From positions 711,800 to 775,799 of the forward strand of contig JBKBQA010000002.1 in NCBI GenBank assembly GCA_046292765.1: a stretch of DNA of 64,000 bases, written 5' to 3'. Source of the DNA: PGZG01 sp046292765. Its GTDB lineage: Bacteria; Pseudomonadota; Gammaproteobacteria; Pseudomonadales; Alcanivoracaceae. Positions 53,106 to 61,283 of this stretch are shown here, piece by piece. The translations under genes were made by a program, and so were the position numbers. The notes below the pieces were generated by a model that made no database searches, was not told the DNA's origin, and was given only the letters and a program-made list of their open reading frames with translations. Position 1 is the first letter of the stretch. Each line of letters opens with the position of its first letter.

Positions 53106-54317
53106 GTGCAAATCCCCGGATACCAACTCAAGTCCCGGCTCGGCCAGGGTGGCATGGCCTCGGTCTACCTTGCCATTCAGAACTCCTTTGATCGCCCAGT
53201 GGCCATCAAGGTGATGAACCCGGCGCTGGCCGCCGATCCCCAGTTTGGCCAGCGTTTCCTGCGCGAAGCAAAACTGATGGCACAGCTCAGCCACCCGCAT
53301 ATCGTGCCGGTGTTCGATGTCGGTCATCATGGCAACCTGCACTACATGGCGATGGAACATATCGCCGGCGGCACCCTCAAGCAGAAGCTGGCAGCCGGCC
53401 TCAGTGAAGACGATATCGAGCGTATTCTGCGCGAGATGGCGCTCGCGCTGGACTATGCCGGAGATCAGGATGTGATCCACCGGGATGTAAAGCCGGACAA
53501 CATCATGTTCCGCCATGATGGCTCCGCGGTGCTGATGGATTTTGGCATTGCCCGCTCACTGAACAGTAACGACAACATGACCCAGATGGGCACCGTGGTC
53601 GGCACGCCGAAATACATGAGCCCGGAACAGCATCGCGGCAAAGGCATCGATCCCCGCGCCGATCTCTATTCGCTCGGCGTGGTGCTGTTCGAAATGCTTG
53701 CTGGTCGTCCGCCGTACACCGGAGATGACGCCATGTCCATCGGCATCAAACACATCACCGATCCGATTCCGTTGTTACCCATGGACAAGCGCCATTATCA
53801 GCCCCTGCTGCGCAAGCTGATGGCCAAGGACCCGGAACAGCGCTTCCAGCGTGGCCAGGAAATCATTGCCGCATTAAAGACATTATCGGTGGCGGAGGGC
53901 GCGCCTGGTTCAGCGGCAAAGCCGGCCGCCGCCTATGTGGACGGCAACACCTCACAGATCAAGCTCGAGTCGCGCCTGCGCACCAAAGAGATCAAGGAAA
54001 AAGCCGGGCTGCTGTCGAGCATCTATGTGTACGACATCTATGTGATGGCCGACGATTTCAAGCAGTTTCAGGGGCATTTTGAAAAGCTGAGCGAAGAGCT
54101 GTTCAACTGGGGCAACAGCCGCGGCAAGAAATGCGGCAAGGTAAAATTCAAGGCCACAGTGCACCCGTGGATCGCCGGCCGGGTAAAGGAGTACCTGAAA
54201 AACCTGCGCAAATCCGACAGCCATGCGTATCTCAAGCAGATCCCCATCGAGGTCAATCTGGTCGGGGCGGACGGCAAGCCGATTGAGCAATATCGGATTG
54301 ATCCTGAGGCGGCGTAG
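53106..54317 (+). CDS. Hanks-type Ser/Thr protein kinase with unrecognised C-terminal domain
   Basis: 403 residues starting at GTG 53106. The kinase domain is complete: glycine loop GQGGMASVY, K35, HRDVKPDN with D127, DFG 145-147 and an activation loop ending GTPKYMSPEQHRG. There is no membrane helix. Residues about 275-403 form a separate alpha/beta domain (SSIYVYDIYVMADDFKQF onward) that is not recognised. It probably acts with the single-domain response regulator just upstream. Confidence 0.9.
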   Translation: MQIPGYQLKSRLGQGGMASVYLAIQNSFDRPVAIKVMNPALAADPQFGQRFLREAKLMAQLSHPHIVPVFDVGHHGNLHYMAMEHIAGGTLKQKLAAGLSEDDIERILREMALALDYAGDQDVIHRDVKPDNIMFRHDGSAVLMDFGIARSLNSNDNMTQMGTVVGTPKYMSPEQHRGKGIDPRADLYSLGVVLFEMLAGRPPYTGDDAMSIGIKHITDPIPLLPMDKRHYQPLLRKLMAKDPEQRFQRGQEIIAALKTLSVAEGAPGSAAKPAAAYVDGNTSQIKLESRLRTKEIKEKAGLLSSIYVYDIYVMADDFKQFQGHFEKLSEELFNWGNSRGKKCGKVKFKATVHPWIAGRVKEYLKNLRKSDSHAYLKQIPIEVNLVGADGKPIEQYRIDPEAA

Positions 54318-54361
54318 GTCGTTCAAGAGCACTAACTTCACCACCGTGCCAGGGCGCAACC

Positions 54362-54429
54362 GCCGCCACATCCTCCGGGCTGACTGTTCCGCTTCGCTGC
54401 ACTTAAAGTCACCCTGCGGATGTGGTGGC
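54362..54429. repeat. Imperfect inverted repeat after the kinase gene
   Basis: GCCGCCACATCCTCCGGGCTGACT-like and AGTCACCCTGCGGATGTGGTGGC arms (54362-54385, 54407-54429; quoted in part) pair with several mismatches around a 21-base loop. It does not share the 52-nt core or REP motif. The rest of the 190-bp gap to dusA shows nothing clear. Confidence 0.5.
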
Positions 54430-54507
54430 GTTCACGCCTAACGGAGAGACCGCGCGCCCGCGAGTCGGAAAGCAACAAACCGCCACACCTGCTAAACTCC
54501 GTTCCCC

Positions 54508-55527
54508 ATGAATACGCCAGCGCCCCAATCAATCAGCCGCCGCCTGTCCGTCGCCCCGATGATGGACTGGACCACTCGTGACTTCCGTTATCTGGCGCGG
54601 TTGATCAGTAAACACACCCTGCTCTACACCGAGATGGTGACTGCCCAGGCCGTGATCTTTGGCCGTCGCGAGGAACTGATCGGCTTTGATGAGGCGGAAC
54701 ATCCGGTGGCGCAACAGCTGGGTGGCAGTGATCCGAAGCAATTGGCCGAGGCCACGCGCATTTGCGCTGATTACGGCTATGACGAGGTCAACCTGAATGT
54801 CGGCTGCCCCTCCGACCGGGTGCAGTCCGGCCAGTTTGGCGCCTGCCTGATGGCCGACCCGGAGCGGGTGGCAGACTGCGTGGCAGCGATGCAAGCGGCA
54901 GTCGATATTCCGGTGACGGTGAAGAGCCGCATTGGCATTGATGATCAGGACGACTATGCCTTCTTGCACCGCTTTGTTGAGAAAGTTCGCGCCGCCGGTT
55001 GCACCAGCTTCACCATCCATGCCCGCAAGGCGATCCTGTCCGGGCTGTCACCGAAGGAAAACCGCGAGATTCCGCCGCTGATCTACCAGCGTGCCTACGA
55101 CATCAAGCAGGACTTCCCGGATATCGAGGTGATCATTAACGGCGGCATCCGCGATTTCCATCAGGTGCGTGAACACCTCGGTGAGGTGGATGGCGTCATG
55201 ATCGGCCGCGAGGCCTACCAGAACCCCTGGTTCCTCATCGACGCCGACCGCATCGTCTTTGACGACCAGCACCCGCTGCCCAGCCGGCACGACATTGCCG
55301 AAGCCTTCATGCCTTATCTGGCAAAACGCTTTGCCGAGGGCCATCATCCCAAGCACGCCCTGCGACACATACTGAACCTGTTTCAGGCCGTGCCCGGCGC
55401 CCGGGCGTTTCGTCGCCACCTGAGCGAGAACATGCACCGCGCCGCTACCACGCCGCAGATACTGATGGACGCCCTGGCACTGGTGCCACGGGCAGCCGCC
55501 ACCGAGGAACCTGTAAATGACCAGTAA
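54508..55527 (+). CDS. dusA: tRNA-dihydrouridine(20/20a) synthase DusA
   Basis: FMN-dependent reductase of tRNA D-loop uridines, 339 residues. APMMDWTTRDFRYLARLIS, the LNVGCPSDRVQSGQFGACLM block with the catalytic cysteine region, and SRIGIDDQDDY are diagnostic of the DusA subgroup. ATG 54508. The stop overlaps the transaldolase start by 11 bp. Confidence 0.93.
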   Translation: MNTPAPQSISRRLSVAPMMDWTTRDFRYLARLISKHTLLYTEMVTAQAVIFGRREELIGFDEAEHPVAQQLGGSDPKQLAEATRICADYGYDEVNLNVGCPSDRVQSGQFGACLMADPERVADCVAAMQAAVDIPVTVKSRIGIDDQDDYAFLHRFVEKVRAAGCTSFTIHARKAILSGLSPKENREIPPLIYQRAYDIKQDFPDIEVIINGGIRDFHQVREHLGEVDGVMIGREAYQNPWFLIDADRIVFDDQHPLPSRHDIAEAFMPYLAKRFAEGHHPKHALRHILNLFQAVPGARAFRRHLSENMHRAATTPQILMDALALVPRAAATEEPVNDQ

Positions 55528-56464
55528 ACGGGAACAGCTCAGTACATGGACCACGCTGGTGGCCGACACCGGCGACCTTGATGCAATCCGTGTCAGCCGC
55601 CCGGTGGACGCCACCACCAACCCTTCGCTGCTTTTGTCGGTGGCAAAGCAGGCCCAGTATCAGTCATTGCTGGAGGAGGCCCGACGCTTCGCCACGCAGC
55701 TGGGGCGACCTGACGACATCGGCCTGCTTTGCGATGCCTTCGCCACCGTCACCGGCGCGGAAATCCTGAAGAGCATTCCCGGTCTTATCTCCACTGAAGT
55801 GGATGCCAGACTCTCCTTCGACACCAGTGCGACGCTGGCCCGGGCACGACGTCTGATCAGCCTCTATCGGGAACTGGGCGTCGAACGCGAACGGGTGCTG
55901 ATCAAGATTGCTGCCACCTGGGAAGGCATCCGCGCCGCCGAGGTACTGGAAGAAGAAGGCATTCGCTGCAACCTGACCCTGCTGTTTGGCCTACCCCAGG
56001 CGATTGCCGCTGCCGAAGCCGGCGCCACCCTGATCTCGCCCTTTGTCGGCCGCATCTACGACTGGCATCTGAAGCACGGACAAGCCATTACTGGCCCGGA
56101 TAATGATCCCGGCGTGCTGTCGGTGAAGGATATTTTTCACACGCTCAAGTCACGCGGTTTTGGCACCGTGGTGATGGGCGCCAGCTTCCGCCAGCTGTGG
56201 CAGATCGAAGCCCTGGCCGGTTGCGACAAGTTGACCATTGCACCGAATCTGCTGGCGGCACTGGACGCGGACCATGGCAGCCTGTCGCGGGCACTGGATG
56301 ATCGCGATATCGACAGTGTCGAGGATGTCGAACCGATGCGGGAGCAGAGCTTCCGCTGGCAGCTGAACGATAATCCCATGGCGTGTGAACTGCTGGCCGA
56401 TGGCATCCGCCGCTTTGCCCGCGATCAGGAAGCACTGGAGGTGCTGCTCGGAGGGTCGCGCTAA
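55517..56464 (+). CDS. talB: Transaldolase (TalB type)
   Basis: Non-oxidative pentose phosphate enzyme of 315 residues. K130 in VLIKIAATWEG forms the Schiff base, D17 and the VDATTNPSL block are conserved, and STEVDARLSFDT is a signature. Start ATG 55517, inside the end of dusA. The stop overlaps the TerB gene (TAATG), so dusA, tal and the TerB gene form one translationally linked unit. Confidence 0.94.
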   Translation: MTSKREQLSTWTTLVADTGDLDAIRVSRPVDATTNPSLLLSVAKQAQYQSLLEEARRFATQLGRPDDIGLLCDAFATVTGAEILKSIPGLISTEVDARLSFDTSATLARARRLISLYRELGVERERVLIKIAATWEGIRAAEVLEEEGIRCNLTLLFGLPQAIAAAEAGATLISPFVGRIYDWHLKHGQAITGPDNDPGVLSVKDIFHTLKSRGFGTVVMGASFRQLWQIEALAGCDKLTIAPNLLAALDADHGSLSRALDDRDIDSVEDVEPMREQSFRWQLNDNPMACELLADGIRRFARDQEALEVLLGGSR

Positions 56465-56892
56465 TGCGGGGTTGGCTGAAAGGGCTGAACTCCGGGCGCA
56501 CCGTGTGCCCGGTGCAGGATCAGCGCCGCGCTGCTGCCGCCCTGATGTATGAAGTGGCGCGCGCTGATGGCCATTGGCAGGCCAGCGAAACCGATGCCCT
56601 GCTACACCGCATGGCCTCGCGCTGGCAGCTCAATCGGGATGACGCCGAGGCGCTGCTGGATGAAGCTCACAGCTTTGCCGAGAACGCCACCGACTATCAT
56701 GAAATGGTTCGCTCCCTGCGTCAGTGGCAACCGGAAGAGCGCCGGGATCTGATACTGGATATGTGGGCCATCGCCCACGCGGATGATCACGTTGACCCGC
56801 AGGAAGAGTACGTCATCCGCAAGGTGGCGGACCTGTTGTATGTGTCACACAACGATTTCATTCGCGGCAAGCTGATGCACGGCAAAGGCTGA
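56464..56892 (+). CDS. TerB-family protein
   Basis: 142-residue helical protein of the TerB/tellurite-resistance-like family. DQRRAAAALMYEVARADGHW and WAIAHADDHVDPQEEYVIRKVADLL (in part) are the two repeats with metal-binding acidic residues. No other ter genes are near, so tellurite resistance should not be assumed. The ATG overlaps the transaldolase stop. Confidence 0.85.
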   Translation: MRGWLKGLNSGRTVCPVQDQRRAAAALMYEVARADGHWQASETDALLHRMASRWQLNRDDAEALLDEAHSFAENATDYHEMVRSLRQWQPEERRDLILDMWAIAHADDHVDPQEEYVIRKVADLLYVSHNDFIRGKLMHGKG

Positions 56893-56894
56893 AC

Positions 56895-57665
56895 TCACCA
56901 GCCTCCCGCGTCATCGTCGCCCCAGTCTGCTTCCTCAAAATCGTTGCTGAAATCATCGTCTTCAATAATGCCCGCCTGATAAAGACGACCAGACAGATAG
57001 AAATCGCGCATGAAGGTGTAGCGGTCGCCAACAATCGCGCCCTCGATATCCAGCAAACCCTCGCGAATATCCACCACATAGAGCGCGGTGACGCTGTAGC
57101 GGGTCAGATCGTGGTCGATCCAGCTGCGCGGGTGCAGATAATCCTCAGGCCAGATCATGGCCGCGTCACGCACAGTGGACGGCCCCAACGCCGGCAACAC
57201 CAGATAAGGCCCGGACGGTACGCCCCAGCGGGCCAGCGTAATACCAAGATCCGTGGTGTGCTTCTCCAGACCGATATCGGACGCCACATCGAACATGCCG
57301 CCAACACCCAGCGTGGTGTTGACCAGCACCCGGCCACTGGTGTGCCCCGCCCTGCGCCACTCCCACTGCAGGGTATGACCCACAATGCTGGGCACATCGC
57401 GGGCGTTCTGGAACACCCGGGTAACGGTGTCGTTGAGCCAGCGGGGGGTGACCTTGCGATAGCCCTTGGCGGTGGGCTTCAGCAGATAGCGATCCACCGT
57501 TTCATTGAAGGCAAACACACGGCGGTTAAACGGCTCCCAGGGATCCGCCGCCGAGGACGCCGCCAGCACGCCCTGCAGGGGCAGAAAACACAGCAGCAAC
57601 ACAGCAAGCAGGCGCATGGGCCACCGCGGAAAGTCAGGAAGACGCGAGTATAGCGGTGAATGCAT
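56895..57665 (-). CDS. mlaA: MlaA/VacJ-family phospholipid transport protein
   Basis: Outer-membrane component of the Mla lipid-asymmetry pathway, about 256 residues. DPWEPFNRRVFAFNE and VGGMFDVASDIGLEKHTTDLG are family blocks. The N-terminus has a hydrophobic signal (MRLLAVLLLCFLPLQGVLA), but there is no canonical lipobox; most relatives are lipoproteins. ATG 57665 overlaps the hvfC stop (TGATG), suggesting coupling; ATG 57617 is the alternative. Its presence in the hvf operon is unusual, and its C-terminal region is very acidic (EDDDF onward). Confidence 0.85.
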   Translation of the reverse strand: MHSPLYSRLPDFPRWPMRLLAVLLLCFLPLQGVLAASSAADPWEPFNRRVFAFNETVDRYLLKPTAKGYRKVTPRWLNDTVTRVFQNARDVPSIVGHTLQWEWRRAGHTSGRVLVNTTLGVGGMFDVASDIGLEKHTTDLGITLARWGVPSGPYLVLPALGPSTVRDAAMIWPEDYLHPRSWIDHDLTRYSVTALYVVDIREGLLDIEGAIVGDRYTFMRDFYLSGRLYQAGIIEDDDFSNDFEEADWGDDDAGGW

Positions 57666-58420
57666 CAGCGGCGTATCCCGCTGACAATATCCCGCTCGCA
57701 CCACTGCCGTAGCAAGTCAGCCAGAAACGGCCGCAGGGTATCGGCAGGCTGGGCCAGTTCTCTGGCCAGGGATTCCGCCAGTACGGCGCCGTCCGGCTGC
57801 TCCGTTTCCAATAACTGGAACACCCGGGCGCTGGCCGCATTGAGCTCCATAAATTGCACCTGATCGGCGCGATCACGCCACACCAGCAACCAGACCGGTG
57901 CCGGCAAAGGGGCAGCAGGCAAATGATCGGCCGAGATCCGGTGAACCGGCCAGTGACTGGCCATCAGCGTGGCCAGCGGCGACAGCAACGGCGTGCCGGT
58001 TAGCAGGTCCGCCGGAGCGCTGGGCATGACCGGCGGGATCTCCTCGGTGCTAATGCCCAGCGCCAGTTCCAGCCATTCGTAATAGGCAAGATCAGTGACA
58101 AAAGCCGGCAAGCCACTGCGATCACAGTCGGCTCCACTCAGCCATTCCAGAAACTGCCCCGGGATATCGACAAAATAGCCGCTCTGGCAGCGATGGTCGG
58201 CAAAAAAACGCCGCACCAGTGCCTGCCATTCCGACTCGCCCAGCAAAGAGTGCAGCACCGGAAAGCCGTTACGAATAAAGCCTTCCAGATTGCGCCAGAA
58301 CAGATCGCGGTAAATTTCCAGGCGCCGGTCTTCGATTCCCTCCGGCGCCGGCTGATGCTGCGGGTCGCGCAGATGCGCGGCAAAGCGGCGTTGGGCTTCC
58401 AGAAAAGTCGCGACGCTCAT
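57665..58420 (-). CDS. hvfC: HvfC/BufC-like DUF2063 partner protein
   Basis: Protein of 251 residues of the DUF2063 family: N-terminal FLEAQRRFAAHLRDP and EIYRDLFWRNLEGFIRNGFPVL (in part) are typical. In characterised HvfABC and bufferin systems this protein helps present the precursor to the DUF692 enzyme. Its ATG overlaps the hvfB stop as ATGA. Confidence 0.88.
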   Translation of the reverse strand: MSVATFLEAQRRFAAHLRDPQHQPAPEGIEDRRLEIYRDLFWRNLEGFIRNGFPVLHSLLGESEWQALVRRFFADHRCQSGYFVDIPGQFLEWLSGADCDRSGLPAFVTDLAYYEWLELALGISTEEIPPVMPSAPADLLTGTPLLSPLATLMASHWPVHRISADHLPAAPLPAPVWLLVWRDRADQVQFMELNAASARVFQLLETEQPDGAVLAESLARELAQPADTLRPFLADLLRQWCERDIVSGIRR

Positions 58421-59265
58421 CCGGCCAGACTCACGGGGGAATGCGCTGCCTGAATCGCCCGCACATGATCCAGCTCGGCAAGCAGCTCGGCCAATGGCGG
58501 GAAATTGAAGTCACGCTCCAGCAACACGGGCATTCCCGGAACACGCTCGCAGGCTTCGGCCAGCAACGCCCAGACCGGATCAATTACGGCTGAACCATGC
58601 GTATCGACCTTAAGATCATCGGCCTCATCAAAATGACCGGCAACGTGACAGTAAATGATTCGCTCTGCCGGCAAGGCACGCAGAAATTCATACGGGTCAT
58701 AACGATGGTTGATGCTGTTAACCCAGATATTGTTAACGTCGAGATGCAGATCGCAATCCGCTTCACGGATCACGGCATTGATAAAATCGATCTCGGTCAT
58801 TTCCTGATGTGGCGCCGCGTAGTAGCTGACATGCTCCACAGCAATACGCTGACCAAGAAAATCCTGTACCTGACGAATCCGGCCGGCGACGTGCTTTACC
58901 GCTTCTTCGGTAAAGGGAATCGGCATCAGATCGTAAAGATGGCCGTCATCAGAACAGTAACTGAGGTGCTCGCTGTAACAGCGCACCTTGTATTGACGGA
59001 GAAAATCACGCACCTCCGCCAACATGGCAAAATCCAGTGGCGCCGGGCCGCCCAGTGACAGCGACAAACCATGACACACCAGCGGATAGCGCTCGGCAAA
59101 CTGCTCAAAACGGCGACGCAGGGCGCCACCAATCGGAATCCAGTTTTCCGGCGCGATCTCGAGAAAGTCCGGCAGGCTATCGGCGCTCGAGTCTGCCAGC
59201 GGGCCCATCAGGTCCCGCCGCAAACCCAGCCCGGCACCCTGTACCGGATAGCGAGACGATGACAT
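58417..59265 (-). CDS. hvfB: HvfB/BufB-like multinuclear non-heme iron enzyme (DUF692)
   Basis: TIM-barrel enzyme of about 282 residues. Metal ligands of the family are visible as His and Glu/Asp in CHGLSLSLGG, YSEHLSY, IAVEHVSYY, DVNNIWVN, CHVAGHF, DTHG and LERDFNFP. In Haemophilus influenzae HvfB converts cysteines of EGKCG motifs in HvfA to oxazolone-thioamide pairs that bind copper. The next gene upstream encodes such an EGKCG-rich precursor. ATG 59265 is chosen; GTG 59274 is the alternative. Confidence 0.92.
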   Translation of the reverse strand: MSSSRYPVQGAGLGLRRDLMGPLADSSADSLPDFLEIAPENWIPIGGALRRRFEQFAERYPLVCHGLSLSLGGPAPLDFAMLAEVRDFLRQYKVRCYSEHLSYCSDDGHLYDLMPIPFTEEAVKHVAGRIRQVQDFLGQRIAVEHVSYYAAPHQEMTEIDFINAVIREADCDLHLDVNNIWVNSINHRYDPYEFLRALPAERIIYCHVAGHFDEADDLKVDTHGSAVIDPVWALLAEACERVPGMPVLLERDFNFPPLAELLAELDHVRAIQAAHSPVSLAG

Positions 59266-59290
59266 CGTCAACACTCAAGCAAGTACGGCA

Positions 59291-59635
59291 TTAGCCGCCG
59301 CACTTGCCCTCGCCACACTTGCCTTCACCGCCTTTGTCTTTTTTGCCTTTTTTGTCTTTCTTATCTTCACCGCACTTGCCTTCGCCGCACTTGCCCTCAC
59401 CGCCTTTGTCCTCACCACATTTACCTTCACCGCACTTGCCTTCACCACATTTGCCTTCACCACACTTGCCCTCACCGCCTTTGCCATGCTCGCCGGCGAG
59501 TTGCGTGTAGCCACCAGACAGCTCCTTGGCAGCAAACGGATTTTCGGCAGCCATCACCGGCGCGGACAGAGCGGAAGCAACCACAGCGGCGCCCAGGGCT
59601 GCAGCAAGCGGATTCAGTTTATTGAACTTGGCCAT
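59291..59635 (-). CDS. hvfA: HvfA-like precursor peptide with eight EGKCG motifs
   Basis: 114-residue secreted precursor. A signal peptide (hydrophobic 9-27, cleavage likely after APVMA at residue 29) precedes a leader of about 20 residues and the repeat region. EGKCG occurs at 55-59, 60-64, 65-69, 70-74, 80-84, 85-89, 104-108 and 109-113. The fifth repeat has become EDKGG, and a Lys/Asp spacer (DKKDKKGKKDK) separates the last two motifs. The family member HvfA of Haemophilus has such motifs modified for copper binding. AGGAG lies eight bases before the ATG. It heads the operon hvfA-hvfB-hvfC-mlaA. Confidence 0.93.
   Translation of the reverse strand: MAKFNKLNPLAAALGAAVVASALSAPVMAAENPFAAKELSGGYTQLAGEHGKGGEGKCGEGKCGEGKCGEGKCGEDKGGEGKCGEGKCGEDKKDKKGKKDKGGEGKCGEGKCGG
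59294..59480. repeat. 15-bp-period tandem repeat inside hvfA
   Basis: The EGKCG-coding region is made of near-identical 15-bp units (minus strand GAAGGCAAGTGCGGT and variants), interrupted once by a lysine-rich stretch. Such repeats allow motif number to change by slippage. It is coding sequence, not CRISPR. Confidence 0.85.
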
Positions 59636-59744
59636 CTGGAAATCTCCTGATTGATTGTCGACACATCCATCGGGCCCGGATGGCCCTCAGGTACTCTAGC
59701 AGATGCGCTGACACAGGTTATGTTACGAATTGCGTCCCCAAAAC

Positions 59745-59776
59745 GTGAAAGGGCCCTCAACAGAGAGCCCTTTCAC
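59745..59776 (-). terminator. Terminator after the KAS III-like gene
   Basis: GTGAAAGGGC (59745-59754) and GCCCTTTCAC (59767-59776) pair perfectly. On the minus strand GTTTTGG follows, 29 bp after the KAS stop, and ACTTTTTACC follows on the plus side. It separates the KAS gene from the hvfA promoter. Confidence 0.75.
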
Positions 59777-59804
59777 ACTTTTTACCGACATCACCATAGC
59801 CAGC

Positions 59805-60938
59805 TTAACGGCTGCGACGAACAACCACGCTGCCAATCGAATATCCGGCCCCGAACGAACAAATCACTCCCTGCTCTCCCACCGCCAGATCCTGACGGTG
59901 CTTGTGGAAGGCAATAATCGAGCCGGCCGAACTGGTATTAGCGTACTCATCCAGAATCACCGGCGCTTCCACCCGATCCGCCGGGCGGCCCAGCACGCGC
60001 TTGGAAATCAGCTCATTCATGCTCAGATTGGCCTGGTGCAGCCACATGCGCTTGAGCTGCTCCGGGGTGATCGACAGGCTGCCGATATGGTCCAGAATCT
60101 GCTCCGCCACCATCGGGCAGACTTCCTTGAACACCTTACGGCCTTCCTGACGGAACAGCTTGTCGCGGGCGCCGACGCCGGATTCGTCACAGCGGTTCAG
60201 GAAGCCGAAATTATTGCGGATATTGCTGGAGAACTTGGTCTGCAGCCGGGTGCCCAGCACCTGCCACTGCTCGGCGGAAACCGCCTCATCGGCACGTTCC
60301 AGCACCACCGCGGTAGCCACATCACCGAAGATGAAATGGCAATCCCGATCCTCCCAGGCCAGGTGGGCGGAACAGATCTCCGGGTTCACCATCACCACAC
60401 ACTTGGCGCTGCCGTTACGGATCGCATCGACACCGGCCTGAATGCCAAAGGTGGCCGAGGAACAGGCAACGTTCATGTCATAGCCCCAGCCGCGCTCCAT
60501 GCCCAGGTAGTGCTGCACCTCCACCGACACCGCCGGGTAAGCACGCTGCATGTTGGAACATGCCACCAGAATGGCATCAACGTCCGCCACCGACCGGCCA
60601 GCATTCTCCAGCGCCTGATGGATCGCCTTCACCGCCATCTCCGCCTGCACGGAAATCTGCTCATCCGGGCGCTCGGCAATCCGCGGCGCTAATCGCGCGG
60701 GATCCAGAACCCCTTCCTTATCAAGCACATAACGCTGTTTGATACCCGACGCCTTCTCGATAAATTCGGCATTGGAACCCTGCAACGCCACCAGCTCGCC
60801 CGCCTCGATGGCCGCCGCATTCTCGGCGTTGTAGCGCTCCACATAGGCATTGAACGCAATCACCAGCTCCTCATTGGTGATCGACTGGCTCGGCGTCCAC
60901 AGACCGGTGCCGGAAATAACAACGTCGTACTGGCTCAC
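59805..60938 (-). CDS. Beta-ketoacyl-ACP synthase III-like protein
   Basis: Thiolase-fold enzyme of 377 residues. C159 (NVACSSATF), H301 (LHQANLSM) and N334 (ANTSSAGS) are the Cys-His-Asn triad of KAS III. It is about 60 residues longer than FabH and resembles Pseudomonas PA3286-type enzymes, which condense acyl-CoA with malonyl-ACP. GTG 60938 is chosen because AGGAG lies six bases before it; the open frame continues upstream to 61190 without support. Confidence 0.88.
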   Translation of the reverse strand: MSQYDVVISGTGLWTPSQSITNEELVIAFNAYVERYNAENAAAIEAGELVALQGSNAEFIEKASGIKQRYVLDKEGVLDPARLAPRIAERPDEQISVQAEMAVKAIHQALENAGRSVADVDAILVACSNMQRAYPAVSVEVQHYLGMERGWGYDMNVACSSATFGIQAGVDAIRNGSAKCVVMVNPEICSAHLAWEDRDCHFIFGDVATAVVLERADEAVSAEQWQVLGTRLQTKFSSNIRNNFGFLNRCDESGVGARDKLFRQEGRKVFKEVCPMVAEQILDHIGSLSITPEQLKRMWLHQANLSMNELISKRVLGRPADRVEAPVILDEYANTSSAGSIIAFHKHRQDLAVGEQGVICSFGAGYSIGSVVVRRSR

Positions 60939-61215
60939 TGAATACTCCTGGTGAAAGCGTGCCGGGGAACCCCTTGTCGACGCATAAGGCGGCGCGGCAG
61001 CGCATGATCGAATGGGGGGATTATCCGGGTTCGGGGGGCTGGTGGCAAAGACGGAAACCGACACTTTTGGGGCGGCGAAGCCAATTGGATCAAAGCGATC
61101 AGCGCAAAGCGCATAATGGCTAGCCCGGCCGGGCAACACCCTGGCCCGTGGCGCGGGCAGAATAGTGCGAGGACTGTTGTACTTCGGCATTTCTACACCT
61201 CCTCGGTTAGGAGAA

Positions 61216-61242
61216 GGTGTCCACTAATTCGGGGGAACTACA
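61216..61242 (-). mobile_element. IS-end-like remnant
   Basis: Read on the minus strand, TGTAGTTCCCCCG followed by AATTAGTGGACACC looks like an insertion-sequence terminus of the IS3 type. A ribosome site and ATG follow, encoding MPKYNSPRT before homology is lost. There is no transposase and no second end in the window. The match is from memory of the pattern, not a database hit. Confidence 0.4.
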
Positions 61243-61269
61243 AACGTCGGCTGCAGCCTGTTGTTAGAC
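61243..61269 (-). other. attC-like half-site downstream of the DUF262 gene
   Basis: On the minus strand GTCTAAC (R-box-like, pattern RYYYAAC) is followed by AACAG and GCTGCAGCCGACG, the order of a left attC half as in aadA-type cassettes. The right half is absent, replaced by the IS-end-like sequence. Confidence 0.4.
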
Positions 61270-61283
61270 ATTTTTCTTGTCGA

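Larger units (their letters stand above)
60939..61283. other. Intergenic stretch with an IS-end-like sequence and an attC-like half-site
   Basis: 345 bp without a supported gene. From 61190 upward, GGAGGTG, then TAGTGGACACC and TGTAGTTCCCCC on the minus strand (61216-61242) resemble the end of an IS3-family element followed by a truncated transposase start (MPKYNSPRT). Directly beyond it lies an attC-like half-site (61243-61269). The rest (60960-61180) shows nothing clear. Confidence 0.5.

Noticed and set aside
59294..59480. Tandem repeats as CRISPR array
   Set aside because: Unit is 15 bp without spacers and it is in frame with an EGKCG-coding gene.
59275..59535. Alternative frame within the hvfA repeat encoding Val/Lys/Ala-rich protein
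   Set aside because: Out-of-frame reading of the 15-bp repeat; the EGKCG frame has the signal peptide and ribosome site.
60939..61190. 84-residue N-terminal extension of the KAS III-like protein
   Set aside because: Composition is not like the family and GTG 60938 has a strong ribosome site at the normal N-terminus.
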